Positions 44,496 through 56,342 of a DNA stretch of 64,000 bases are shown here, piece by piece. A program made the translations under genes and the position numbers. The notes under the pieces are model-generated. The model made no database searches. It saw nothing but the letters and a program-made list of their open reading frames with translations, and was not told where the DNA came from. Each line of letters opens with the position of its first letter. Within the stretch, counting starts at the first letter, position 1. Source of the stretch: Batkoa obscura. Lineage: Eukaryota > Entomophthoromycota > Entomophthoromycetes > Entomophthorales > Batkoaceae. The stretch covers positions 1,054,001 through 1,118,000 of the forward strand of contig JASVEC010000006.1 of the NCBI GenBank assembly GCA_030770535.1, written 5' to 3'.

Positions 44496-45086
44496 AAGAT
44501 AGATTTTATTGAATATAAATAAAAATTTGAAATATTTAAATAATATTAGAAAGCGTTTAATTATTAACAGGCATTCATTTGATTGTTAACATATTCTTAG
44601 TTGGACTAGTTTTTTAAATTCAATGTTATATAAAAATGATTATAATATATCGAAGTAATAGTTTGTAAGCAAACAAGTATGCACATTATTATATGGTTTT
44701 AACTTGTTTCTTGAATTGATATTGTTAAAAATTTCGATGCTTACCCCACTGAAAGATAACCCAATAATCGGATTTAAAAGCTAGCTCAAATCAGCTTTGA
44801 TTGGCCGATCTAAAAACGACGCTCGTTTGGATAGATGATCGTAAATTTTAAAGCTAAATTAAGTAGGTTAAAAGTGAAAGTTTATTTTGTCTAGGTAATA
44901 GTTAGATCATGTATAGCTATATAAACTAATATATTGATAGAAAGTGGTAACAAATTAAACAAATTAAGTAATTATTATTATATTAGTATGCGATTTAAAA
45001 GCTAGTTTTAAGTTAAGTTGGAAACTAATAAGTTGAAAATAATAAAATATCTTATTTTCATTTTTATTTAAATTATATTTTGAAAA
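44496..45086. other. Intergenic, nothing recognised
   Basis: Spacer between UTP15 and the WC-1 gene. AT-rich; presumed promoter of the photoreceptor gene. Confidence 0.6.
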
Positions 45087-47441
45087 ATGAATTTACAGAA
45101 CAATGAGATAAATTTTAGTGAGGGAAAGAATAGTTTGAAATGTACCAAAGAAGATATAAGTATGTGTAATGACATTAAACAACAGCCTATTAAAACCATC
45201 ATAAATGAAGTACAGTTTAATGACTTATTAAACGTAATGCAGTATTTACCTATTAACAATTCGTATCAGCCAAACTTGTTTAACTATGACTTTTTAAATA
45301 ATACACCTAATAATAATAACATAAATAATAGTGTTAGTGATTCACTTCAATACAATAGCGATTACTGTTTTAATCCATTTATTAATGATATAAATATGAG
45401 TATGGCAATGGCTACCAACCCATTTTATAATCTTATAAATAGTTTAACAGATAGTACAAGTGTCGACTTCAATAATAATAATACCAGTGGTGTCTCTACT
45501 AATAGTATTATTGATATCGGTGACAATAGTAACACATTAAATCCATCTACAAACAACATAGTACATAAAGCTAATAATTCCCCATACCAAGTAATATATT
45601 CCGGAAGTGGGTTCGATTTGTTACAGATTTTAAATAAAGTGATAAATCGACCAAGCCCGTTGATTAAATTGGGACCTGTAGATATGGACTGTGCTTTTAT
45701 AGTCGCTGATGCTTTAAAGTTTGATTTTCCAATCGTTTACTCTTCACCTTCCTTTGAAAAACTAACCGGGTATGCACCCAATGAGATCCTTGGACGCAAC
45801 TGTCGATTCTTACAAGCTCCTAATGGCCATGTTACTTTGGGATCAAGAAGAAGATATACAGATAATAACGCAGTTCATTGTATCAAATCAAGTGTTAATA
45901 ATTTAAAGGAATATCAGATATCTATTTTAAATTATAAAAAAGATGGAACTCCTTTTTTGAATTTAATTAGTATTATTCCAGTTTATGAAAATGAACGTAT
46001 ACGTTATTTCGTTGGATTCCAAGCGGATATTGTAGCTAAAACTGTCATACCTTCAGGTACCAAATATGGTTATGAGGGTGCCAATGGTACTTCTGTTAAT
46101 ACTTCTTACAAATTACAGCAGTATAAACAACCAAGCGTCAACCTTAAAGAACATTTACTTGATACTTCTGTAATGAACAATCCAAGCGATGCAGATAATA
46201 TAGATATCAATCAGTTATTATTGGATAATTCTCCTGATTTAATCCAAGTATTAAGTATCAAAGGGATCTTTTTATACATTTCTACGAATAGTATCGACTT
46301 GATAGGTTACCCAAATCAACAATTAATTGGACGTCCAATATCCACCATTTGTCATCCAGCAGATTTAATACCGTTAACGAGGGAGCTTAAAGAATGTAGT
46401 ATTAATGAAAAGCCCTTTTCTTTGATTTATAGAATTAAAGATGACCGAAATAATCGATATTCGTGGATGGAATCGGAAGGCAAATTGCATGCCGATTCAG
46501 CAAAAGGAAGAAGATGCATTATATTAAGTAGCAGGGTACGTGAATTATATCAGATACCCAAAAATGTGATTGAAAATTACGGAGGCCTAAATGAAGAAAG
46601 TGTCTGGTTTAAATTATCTCTAAGAGGCCTTATTTTATATGTAACAAATAATTCCTATAATATTCTTGGGAAGGAAAGTGAGTGTTTATTGGGTTCCTCC
46701 TTTTATCAATTTTTTGAACCTAATTCCACCCTATTCCTTAGTAATGCTTTAGATACAATTACTAATGGAAATAATTGTACAACGTGTTCTTTAGAGCATG
46801 AGTTTGCATCTAAAAAGGGCAAATTGCAATTGATGAGTTATTTTTACTCCAATTCCTTTAATAATAAAGATCAACTCCAATTTATATTATGTCAAATTAA
46901 AGTTAAAAAGCAAGGTGAAGTGGAATTACCTGCAATGATGTTTAGTAATAATACTTGTAATGAGAATAATAGTTTGTTCCCATACTTAGATTGTACTTAT
47001 TCATCGTCCTGGCAATACGAAATCCATCAACTTAAAAATGCCAATAAAAAACTTGAGGAACAAATTGAAGAATGTTTAAGTAAAAAGCAGTCATTTAAAA
47101 AAGTAAGTTGCAGCTAATAATCGCAGTAATAAATAGTAACAATATTTGTTTATCTAGTTAAAAACAGGCAAAAACAAGTCCCGAATCTGTCATAATTGCC
47201 ATCGTACCCAATCTCCAGAATGGCGTAAAGGTCCTGATGGGCCCAAAACTTTATGTAACTCATGTGGATTGAGTAAGTCATTTTTTACTATATTTTATTT
47301 TGATATTAAATCTAGCGTTTAGAATATGCAAAATCCCAATCGCCTTGTAAAAGTAGATCAAATACTTCTACGGATACTAGTAGTAATAGTGGTCATGATT
47401 CATTTCATCCTTCTTGTTCTAGTTCTTCTAATAGTCCATAA
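45087..47441 (+). CDS. wc-1: White Collar-1-type blue-light photoreceptor (LOV-PAS-PAS-GATA)
   Basis: Three exons, 45087-47102, 47158-47272 and 47323-47441, give 749 residues. Asn-rich N-terminus. The LOV domain at about 198-316 contains [10 protein letters not shown], with Cys239 as the residue that forms the light-induced flavin adduct, and the [12 protein letters not shown] block. A PAS domain follows at about 375-480 and another at about 500-615. A short coiled coil at 645-670 leads into a GATA zinc finger with Cys683, 686, 705 and 708 (CHNC...CNSC), split by the second intron just after CGL. WC-1 senses blue light through FAD and, with a WC-2 partner, switches on light genes. No partner gene is in the window. 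I placed the acceptors at 47157 and 47322 because only these keep the zinc-finger frame. Confidence 0.93.
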
Positions 47442-48285
47442 GAAATATCATGGGTCACATTTTGAACAAGTCATTATTGTTGTTATTTTAAAAAATGTGT
47501 AGTTTGAGTTTATTTTGTGCATTTCAAGCCAAAAATTAAGCCAGAATTTTTAATTGAAATGCTATGCTTTTTGAAATATACCATGTTCTATTTATTAAAA
47601 ATTATATTATCTATTAAAGTTATTTTTTGCTGAGTTTTTTTAAATCTAAATTTAATGTTCAGTTTAACAAATTTTTGGTTTTAGATATATTTGGTAAGTT
47701 TAAAAGCTCAGTTAAAATTAAAAATTAAATCTTCCAATTATACTTGTCCATCTAATATTTAGTATAAAATTTCCAAAAAACTATTAAAACTGGACAAAAA
47801 ACGTTCGAACATGGGTTATTTTAAAATTAAGCAAAAAAGCAAAATTCTTTGTAGCACTTGGTGCTTAATTTGCGCTTTTTGCTAAAAGTCAGAACTGGGC
47901 AAAATTTGAACCAAGTTTTTAAATTAACCATTTTTGAACCCTTGTTTTGTGTTTTATAGCTTTAGGCTAGACTGATCTATTTTTAGTAATGTCATTTTCT
48001 TGAGGAAAATTTTATTCTTGAATTTTAACATTTTCAACTTCAATTTCATGTTTTTAAAATAAACCCATAAATTCATTTGATTTTGAACCCCAAAAATCTA
48101 TTCACTCAACCCCCATTAAAAAATTAGTTTCAAATAAAAATAAAAATAACATAAATGATAGTTTGAATATTTTGCAATATCAATGTATTTTTGATAAGGT
48201 TTAATACATAGTTAAACTATTAAACCTTACTATAGCATTAAGAAAAGAAAAAGTAGAATTGATATTAAATTCCTATTTAGCATTC
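47442..48285. other. Intergenic region with a second MITE family
   Basis: Convergent spacer between WC-1 and TUP1. It contains the inverted-repeat element at 47693-47929. The rest is AT-rich. Confidence 0.6.
47693..47929 (+). mobile_element. Second MITE-like family, 237 bp, GGTAAGTTTAAAA ends
   Basis: The ends GGTAAGTTTAAAAGCTCAG and the inverted GGTTAATTTAAAAACTTGG form an imperfect terminal inverted repeat of about 30 bp. A second copy in opposite orientation lies at 57976-58315. No coding capacity. Confidence 0.65.
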
Positions 48286-50899
48286 TTATTTACTCAAGCC
48301 AGGTAAATTTTCATAGCTCCATAAACGAGCACGACAATCCCCAGATCCAGTAGCAAAGAGGCGTCCAGTTGGGCTTAAAGCTACTGAAATAACTAAAAAA
48401 ATATACATAAACAATCAGTTTATATATACATAATTTAATTTACCTGAATTCTTATGTCCTTGTAGCATAAATTGTGTTTGAGAGGTACGTGGGTCCCAGA
48501 ATTGTACTCCACGATCTTTAGATCCAGATACTACCCAGTTACCACATGGGGAACAAGCAACGGACAATACAAAGTCCTATCGATAAATAATCAATTAAAT
48601 AAATATATATCTAGTTAGATTTGAGCCTACTTTATGGCCAACAAAAGTGACTCTGCAATTTGAAGTAGGTTTTTGACCTGGAGTAGATCCACGTCCATAA
48701 TCTCCTACATCCCAAAGCTTTATCGTTTTATCTAATGAACCAGAACAAATAGTTTTCCCTAATTATTAAAGTGTTATTGATAATGGTCTTATTATTATCC
48801 TTAAAGTGAATTACCATCTGCTGAAAAGGCAACGGAATAAACAGAATCTTTGTGACCTTCTAATTTATCTAAAAGTTGACCAGTGTGGGTATCCCAAATT
48901 CTCACCAATCTATCTAAAGATCCTGCTGCAACAAAACGACCATCTGGGCTAAGAGCAACAGAGGTAACTCCAGCATCTTTGGAGTGAATATCATCAATAG
49001 TAAATGTGAAAAGGCATTTACGAGATTCCATATCCCAAAGGCGGGCAGTACGATCTCCAGAACCTGAAACGATATAACGTCCATTTCTAGAGAAATCAAG
49101 GGAATAGATATCTTGCTCATGGCCTTGAAATAAATGAACAATAAACTTCTTTTTAATATCCCAAATCTACTCACCGTTAGTATAATATTTTACATTACTG
49201 ATATTATTGAATTACTCTAATAAGTTTATCTTCAGCACCAGTAGCAAGGTATTTACCATCTGGACTAAAACACACAGAACGAATATAGAGATCATCACTC
49301 TTGTTTACTGAATCATCAACCAAGACACTATAATATAGTTAATTTATGGTTGGAAAACTAAACGCATAAATAAAAATCATACCAGATTTTTTGTGAAGTT
49401 GCAACATCATAAATTTGTGCAGTTCTGTTACATCCAGTAGCTAAATATTTACCATCGTTGCTGAAACGTACGCAGCAAACAACACTATAATTTTAAAAAT
49501 TAGCTAGAGCTTAATATTGCAAATTTATTACCTATTATGGTCAAGAGTGCTAACTAACTCAACGTTTAATACTTTAGGGATTTTTGGGTTAAAGCTGTGA
49601 TTATTAGTATTAGTATTAGTGTTATAGATTGTGCGTTTACAGTATAAACTTACATAGCAAACCAATCTCCACCTTCTTTTTTAAGCTGTGGTGGTACAGT
49701 TTCTGGATCAAGATCAGATAACCCAGTAATCATAGCATTGTTGGCTAATTGTTGCATTTGATTTTGATTTCCTGCTTGATTTGGTGGTGGTGGTGATTGT
49801 CTTACTAAAGCACGTCCACTTGGTTGAGCGCTATTATTGAGATTAGGTGTATCCCCATTATTCTTTTTAATGCTTTGTTGGGGTGGTCCTTGATTTTGCA
49901 TAGCAGCTCCCATAGATGGCATATGTTGTGCGTTTGGATGATGACCTTGATGTTGCATTTCTTGTGGGTTCATCATGTGGTGTCCGGGCATTAGCTAAAA
50001 CAATCTTAATTATTTTTACTAAATTTTCATAAAAATTAAAAAACCTTTGGTGGCTTATTTTGATCTAAACAAAACGTTTAGTTATTTAATACTATGAAAA
50101 TCAGATTTCTTACTAGAGTGAGGGTGTGCTTGATGTGGATGCATTCCAGGTGGGTTATGGTGCTGTGGTCCAGGAGGTTGATTCATGTTGGTTGGATACC
50201 CTGGTGCCATGCTTGATGGTGGCCCATGCTGTATCATTGGCAATGCGCTAGCATCGGAATCAGCTCTTAGCCTTTTTGGAAGATGCATCCCTGGTCCACC
50301 TTGAGGGTGGTTTGGGTGGTTAGGTGGTAGCTGTTGTCCACCTTGTGGTCCACCGTTGATATAGTGTGGCGGGACAGTAGGATTGCTTGTTGGGGGTGGA
50401 AAGCTAGGGTGAGCTTGTGGCTGTTGCTGTTGTCCTTGAGAAGGGTCCATTAATTGTGGTGGGCCACCAACAATACTAGCAAATAGACTGTTTGTACTGT
50501 TACCAATATTTGGTGGTGGATGTTGAGGATGAACATTTGAAGGACCCCCATTAGCTGGATGGCCACCACGTTGTTCAAGTTCCCTACGAAGGCGCACAAT
50601 TTCATCTTCATAGCTAAATGACAATTAATTTTAAAGGGCAGTTATATACAGTTATGTTACCTTTTTTTCACCTTTTGATGGGTTAATTCTAATTCATATA
50701 CAGTTTGTTGAAATGCAGACAATTCGTTTATTTGAGCATTAATTTTATGGTCGAATTCATCCCTTTGGACTTTGAATACCCCAGCATCTTGAGTGTTATT
50801 CTCATACTCTGCTTTTAAGGCATCGATAAGTTCATGGAATCTACTTGAAGGAGCTGCCGCTTGAGGTGGCATTTGGCGATGAGTATAATGATTGGACAT
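48286..50899 (-). CDS. TUP1: TUP1 general transcriptional corepressor
   Basis: Eleven exons on the minus strand: 50899-50661, 50613-50093, 50064-50045, 49994-49654, 49594-49532, 49484-49383, 49327-49216, 49166-48815, 48758-48631, 48576-48444 and 48392-48286. They join in one frame for 705 residues. Residues 15-95 are the N-terminal tetramerisation helix ([14 protein letters not shown]...[15 protein letters not shown]) that binds Ssn6/Cyc8. A Pro/Gln/His-rich linker follows. [19 protein letters not shown] leads into a seven-bladed WD40 propeller, with blades such as [19 protein letters not shown] and [20 protein letters not shown], ending [13 protein letters not shown]. Tup1 is recruited by DNA-binding repressors and acts through histones and Mediator. 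Exon 3 is only 20 bases. Full length. Confidence 0.95.
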
Positions 50900-52719
50900 A
50901 TTAATAATATCCCCTTATAATAATACAATTAAACTAAAAGTTAAATGAATAAATAAGAAGAGATATAGCTATCGAGATAATGTAAAGTGTGGTGAGCTTT
51001 TTCAAATTACTTTAAAAGAAAGAAACTTTTTCAATTCTTTAATTCACTTTTGTGAATTTTTATAAAAAAACAATCAAGTTCTAATAGTAACTTGTGTATG
51101 CCGAAATAATTTTAATTCTCTAGAATAACTTAATATTTGGTGGAATAGAAGCTTATAAGTTCCAAATATGGTGTTTAACTTGTCACTCGCTGATTGAACC
51201 TAAGATGCTTGGTTGCTATTGAGATGACGTATAATTTATTCTCAATTTGGGTATTTTACTAGAAGTTTTTATTTAATCAATTAATCCTTTTTATATTAAA
51301 GTAACATTATAATATTATTTTATTTTATATTATGAATAGACAGCTTAAGCTATACTTTAATGAAAAAGGATAATTTAGCGGTTTTCAGCATTAGCTGTAT
51401 ATTTTTTCGTTTATAAAGAATTATAATATATTGCTACTATGCTCAAGTAACCATAATCAAAACATTACCACGAAACCATATATCTTGTAGCGTTGCTTCT
51501 ACTACCCTTGTTCTTTATTGTACCTGCTTTTATAAGTTGTTTTTTAATTTGTTTTAATGCTGTTTGTAAAAGTAACTTGATTTTTGCTTATAAGCAATGA
51601 GATCATTTGTTTAAAATCAATCAGGTCTTAATTTTAAATTAAAACTTTAAAGTGGGTGTGGTGTAATTGCTAAAGCGAATTACTTTTTAGAGTGATAACG
51701 TTCATGGTGTAGGTCGTTAAGTTATGCTTCAAGGTCTTACTTGTCAAATAAGAATATCTTTAACAAATAAAAGGATTTGCAGCTAAATGCCAGGGAGTTG
51801 CATTAGATATATTTTTGAAAATATTAAGTGGTTAAAGCTATAGGATTTAAGGATAAACAACCATTATATATTAATTCACGATCGATTCTTCCATCAACTG
51901 CTATTTAACTATTTCATATCTTTAGTTAAGATTTTATTATTATGATTATCTACAAAAATTGTATTGTTTTAATTTCAACATTATAAATAAAGGTTCTGCC
52001 CAAAAAAAGCTATTTTAATGAGGTGTTTGTTTAGCAGTGACTCCAATTATTACATTGATAAAATAAAGTTTAATTTGATTTGGGTTTTAGACTCTAAAAA
52101 TAATTTTATCAATGTATACTTGGGTGGGCGATAGCTATGATAAGCTCAGGAGTTTAAATAAATTTCTAGCAACTTTTACTATTCCCAAATACATATTGGT
52201 AGTTTGGATGCATTTCTGACTTATCGTAGTTGTTCACTAGCCAAGATATGCATTGTTTTACTTTCAAAAATAACATCGGGATGTTTTTTGTTTAAGGATT
52301 CTATAGCAGTTTTTCCTCTCAATAGCAATCAAAAATGGACAAATGAATGAAACCAAAAAGGCATTCACATTATAAATATTAGTTTAATTTAGTTTAATTT
52401 ATTGTCAAATAACTTAAATATTTGACGTAAAAGTAATAATTTAAGACCAAACGTATCTATTCTAGGATAGAAGTTTGTGTGATAACAAATTTATATTCCT
52501 TCATTTAAAAACGTTCCAATATTATCTCTTGTATCTCACCGTGGGTTTCCTTTTTGAATGTGACAAAATTAAAAGCCAAAGCCATTGACACTTTTTAAAA
52601 TCTTGCAAAAATCAACTGCAAAAGTTGAAATTAGACTTAGCTGCACAATTCTGTACTTGAGCAATTTCCCATAAACTTTAATCAGTATGGGATTGAAAGA
52701 ATTTATTTTTTAAATTAAA
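50900..52719. other. Intergenic region with one degraded MITE
   Basis: A divergent spacer between TUP1 and the mitochondrial ribosomal protein gene. It contains a degraded MITE at 52276-52369. No gene or RNA was recognised. Confidence 0.6.
52276..52369 (-). mobile_element. TGGGG MITE, degraded
   Basis: A minus-orientation copy (TCGGGATG to CATTCACA) with several small losses but a recognisable core. Confidence 0.75.
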
Positions 52720-53157
52720 ATGAGTACATCCCAAGCCATCTTAAATAATTTAAAAGTAGGATTAGGAGCCATAAAAATTGACTCTGGTGTAAAAAGAATT
52801 GCTTTAACTTATCCAGTTAGAAATGGATACTCACCTGGAGCAAGGTAACTTATTTATTTTTATATTAAAGAGAACGATTAAACGAAAATTATAGGTTTTT
52901 TTATAAAGATTATTTACCAAGAATAAAATACAATAACCCAGAAGTTAAATTCGAAGTTGATAGAAAGAGCGAAAAAGTAGACTCAGTGGTTGAAGTAGAA
53001 TTCAGTAATATTATCATTTTATTATATTAGTTAAGTTATTAATGATGAATCTCAAGATGACGGTAAAGTAAAGAAACTTACTGTAGATAGACTATCTTCC
53101 CATGATATTTGTTATAAACTATTGGAGTTAACTTTACCTAAAGACAAAGCTTTATAA
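52720..53157 (+). CDS. Mitochondrial ribosomal protein of the L51/S25/CI-B8 fold (MRP49/mS25-like)
   Basis: Three exons, 52720-52844, 52895-53004 and 53036-53157, give 118 residues. The acceptor at 53035 (TTAAG) is chosen because the nearer TATATTAG would break the frame. The protein shows the thioredoxin-like pattern of the family: KRIALTYPV..NGYSPGARFFYKDYLPRIKYNNPEVKFEV near residues 25-65, then LTVDRLSSHDICYKLLEL. Related proteins are yeast Mrp49 of the mitochondrial large subunit, mammalian MRPS25 and complex I B8; size favours a mitoribosomal protein. Which one cannot be settled by eye. Confidence 0.75.
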
Positions 53158-53594
53158 TTGAATTAGATTAATATTTAAGGTTATTAAAGAATGTATTAAC
53201 TATTAAATATAGAGAAAAATAGGAATTTTTAATTATGCTTTTTTAATTTTTAATTTTAATTTTAGTTTTGTAGGGTTCTAACATATTAATTAGTTTTGAA
53301 ATAATAACATAAATGAATATAAGCAGTTTACTATGAGTCATTTATAGAACAGAACTTTACAATTTATCAGTATAAATTAATAAAATTAAAACAAACATTA
53401 TTATTGTTAAATAAGTGTAAATTTTTATTATAGTTTGTTTATCAAAAAATAAAATTTTATTTAATTTTTAGAGATATAAAAAACAACTTTTACTCTAAAT
53501 AAAGTGTTAAATAGTTGACCGTCTTTTTTTAAGGATAAGTTATAAATTTGTAACTTATTTATCATATTAATTGGTAAGCTATTACTAATTTTTT
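53158..53594. other. Intergenic, convergent spacer
   Basis: A very AT-rich spacer between the stops of the ribosomal protein gene and the CCCH gene. Nothing recognised. Confidence 0.6.
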
Positions 53595-54911
53595 TTAAAA
53601 ATCTCCGTCCATTTTAAATGGTACGTCATCTTCGCCTGCTCCTCTTGCTGCACTACCTCCGTTATAATTACCTTCCGCGTTTTTGCTTTCGGATGATTGA
53701 GAGTCACTATCTTCTTTACTGCCATTATTTAATATCTTATCGTTTGGTGACGAGCTCATGTCTAATCCAAAAGGTTCACTAAACAAGCTATTATTTGGTG
53801 CTTTAATCTCTTCTTCACCTCTTAAATTGTTCCTTACAAATCGATTAGAAAACCCTAAACTAGAGCCTGAGGGTAATGAAGAGCCGAAGTTGGAACTATC
53901 AAATTGATTGAAAAATCGAGAAGTGGAAGGAAATCCGAAACTATCTTGATTGAGCATTTGTCGATTAATACCATTGTTCGACATGGCGTTTGCTTTAGTA
54001 CGACGCATTTGAAGTTCTGTTGGTGTGAGAAGTTCATCTAAAGAAGAAGGAAGAATATCCTGATCCCCACCAAGGTTAAAGTTAAAGTTAGGTGATAAAA
54101 ATCCGCTTCCATTAACTCGTTCATTATAACTCGAGGAGTGTGGACCATCATATAAAGGGTTGTAATTTGATTCATAGGGCTTTAATAAATTATATTGATC
54201 TTCTAAACCTTGATTGCCACCAAGTGGAAGAGAAAATTTAGATTGATTAGGACTTGGGCTTGCAAATATATTAGAAAGTTGAGAAGTTTTTGGTTGAGGT
54301 GTATAAAAGTTCATAGCTGGATTAAAAGATGGGAAACTATTTTCTAAACTAACTCTAGAAAGTGAATTTGAAAGGAGTTCTTCATTATAATCAAAAATAG
54401 CGCGGTGATCATACATTCTAGGTCTATCTAAAGTATATTGATTACCAGGCTTCAATTTAGTATTTGGTGTACGAAGCAAATTATTATTAGTAGTACCGGC
54501 TGGTTTCTTCTCATTCCCATGTTGAAGGGCGCACTTACTACCAAATTTACAGTTACCTTTGACGTAGTATTTACAAACAGATGTACTAGTTGTCAACTCT
54601 TTAGAATGAGAAAATATACAATTCTTTCCAGCAGTGCATGCACCGTTTTTGAAAAACTTACATGGAACATGTTGAACTGAGCCTAAACAGAATTAAATTT
54701 ATTTACTATAAATTGAACCTTAAAACTTACTTTTTGAGCTACTACTATTATTTGGGGATTTTAATGGAGAATCCATATTTGAAGTTTTTGAGTTCATACT
54801 TGTTGAGATGTTTAATGGAGAAGTCATCGGAGAAAAGTTATTACTTAAAAAATTTTCAGAGTCAAACTCAGTTGAAGCGTTGATATTTGTAGGGGTTGAC
54901 GCGGTGTTCAT
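53595..54911 (-). CDS. Tandem CCCH zinc-finger protein (LEE1-like)
   Basis: Two exons on the minus strand, 54911-54731 and 54682-53595, give 422 residues. The second frame alone would miss the first finger, so the splice matters. Residues 66-84 (CKFFKNGACTAGKNCIFSH) and 97-115 form two C-x7-C-x5-C-x3-H zinc fingers separated by KELTTSTSV. Such fingers bind RNA. The rest is Asn/Ser-rich, with a short conserved-looking LLTPTELQMRR segment near 285. The layout recalls yeast Lee1 and related fungal CCCH proteins, and differs from the CX8C fingers of tristetraprolin. Probably an mRNA regulator; targets unknown. Confidence 0.85.
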
Positions 54912-55688
54912 GGTTAATATTATGAGATGATTAAAGGAGCTTATAAATTAAATCTTGCAGTTGTTTAATAGTTGATATTCTACAAATGTTCTGAGTCGCC
55001 TATTTTAAATAAGTTTAATTGATTTAAAAATAATTAAAGAATTGAAATGTTTTGTGCTAAATATTATGTTTTGTTGAAATGGTATTAAATCAAGGAAATG
55101 TGAACTTAATGAGGAGAAATTGGATTTTTATTTGTCAAGAACTGTTTACTATCCTAGAATGTTAACTAACCCAAAAGGTGAAAATTACAGTTAAACTAAG
55201 CATTTCCAATCATGCATTCATTAAATAAAGCGATGTGGTTGGTTGAATCCATATTATGATTTGAATTGATTTGTTGAAGCAAACTTAAATGCCACTTATT
55301 TATTGTATATCTATCTCAACGTCATTTATCAACATTTAAAGTTCTTATTTAGGGCAATTGACAATGAGTAGTCATTAATTGGCTAAACAATGTTTATTAG
55401 AAATGAATGTTTACACAATCTTCAAATAATACATTATAAAATTATTTCCTATAAGTAAATGTTATTATAACAACATATTTAAATATTAACAAAGTTAATT
55501 TATATTTAAGCTAATAAAGTTAATTTTAAAAGGCTTTTTTTAATATTCTTGAAAGAAAAATAAATGTCCAGGGGCCCCATTAGATGAAATATGAAAATCA
55601 GTTAAAGGCAAATGGGCCATTTAGCATGGGTTTTCCTGCCCAAACTATTATTAAGCAATACAGATTAGAAAATGAAATTTGTATAGTC

Positions 55689-55837
55689 CAGGTTGTAGTT
55701 AGATGTTGCTTGTTTATAATTTGTACCAAACTTTTTTTCAACATGTAGTTCAATGTTATAAAAAAACTGTAACACTTGATTTTATGCTAAAAAACTAGCT
55801 TTAAATTCAATAATGAATAACATCTAACTGCAACCTG
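55689..55837. repeat. 149-bp element with 19-bp inverted repeats
   Basis: CAGGTTGTAGTTAGATGTT at the left returns inverted as AACATCTAACTGCAACCTG at the right, with one mismatch. It could be a third MITE family or a transcribed hairpin. No second copy was noticed in the window. Confidence 0.7.
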
Positions 55838-56291
55838 TTTATAATTAACTAATCTTCTGCTTAATAAAAAATAAAAGTACTGATAGCTTTTTAGACATTC
55901 TATTAAAGAAGTTATCGGTTATTCAGGCGCTTTAGTGAGATAAGCAAACTAACAGAAAATAAAAACTTAAATTTTATAGCAAAGTAAAATTTAAAATGGC
56001 TATTTAGTTCAATTTAAACTACCTTGACCTTACAACCATAAAATGATAGATTTTAAAGATCAAGTATTTTTAAAAATAAAGTAGCTATTTTTTTATACAT
56101 GCAACATTTCTATAATATTATGGCTATTTAACAGTTCAAATTTGGTCAAGTTTATAAGTATTTTTCGATAATATTGCGTTCAGGTGGTCAAGAAGAGACC
56201 TTTTTGTAAATTTTATTGTTTTGGTAAAGAATCAATTTTTAGTCAACAAGTGGACAGAAGCTGATTAAACTGTTTTAACTGATTAAAAGTT

Positions 56292-56342
56292 AAACCCTCT
56301 CCTAACCCTCCCTAGCCCTAACATTAACCCTAACTCTAACTT
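56292..56342 (+). repeat. Degenerate interstitial telomere-like repeat
   Basis: About nine degenerate units related to CCCTAA, the common fungal telomere repeat, at first out of register (CCTAACCCTCCCTAG) and then as in-register hexamers CCCTAA, CATTAA and CTCTAA. Confidence 0.7.

Noticed and set aside
51650-51735. Possible tRNA-like sequence around GGGTGTGGTGTAATTGC
   Set aside because: No matching acceptor stem and no GGTTCGA-like B box at the right spacing.
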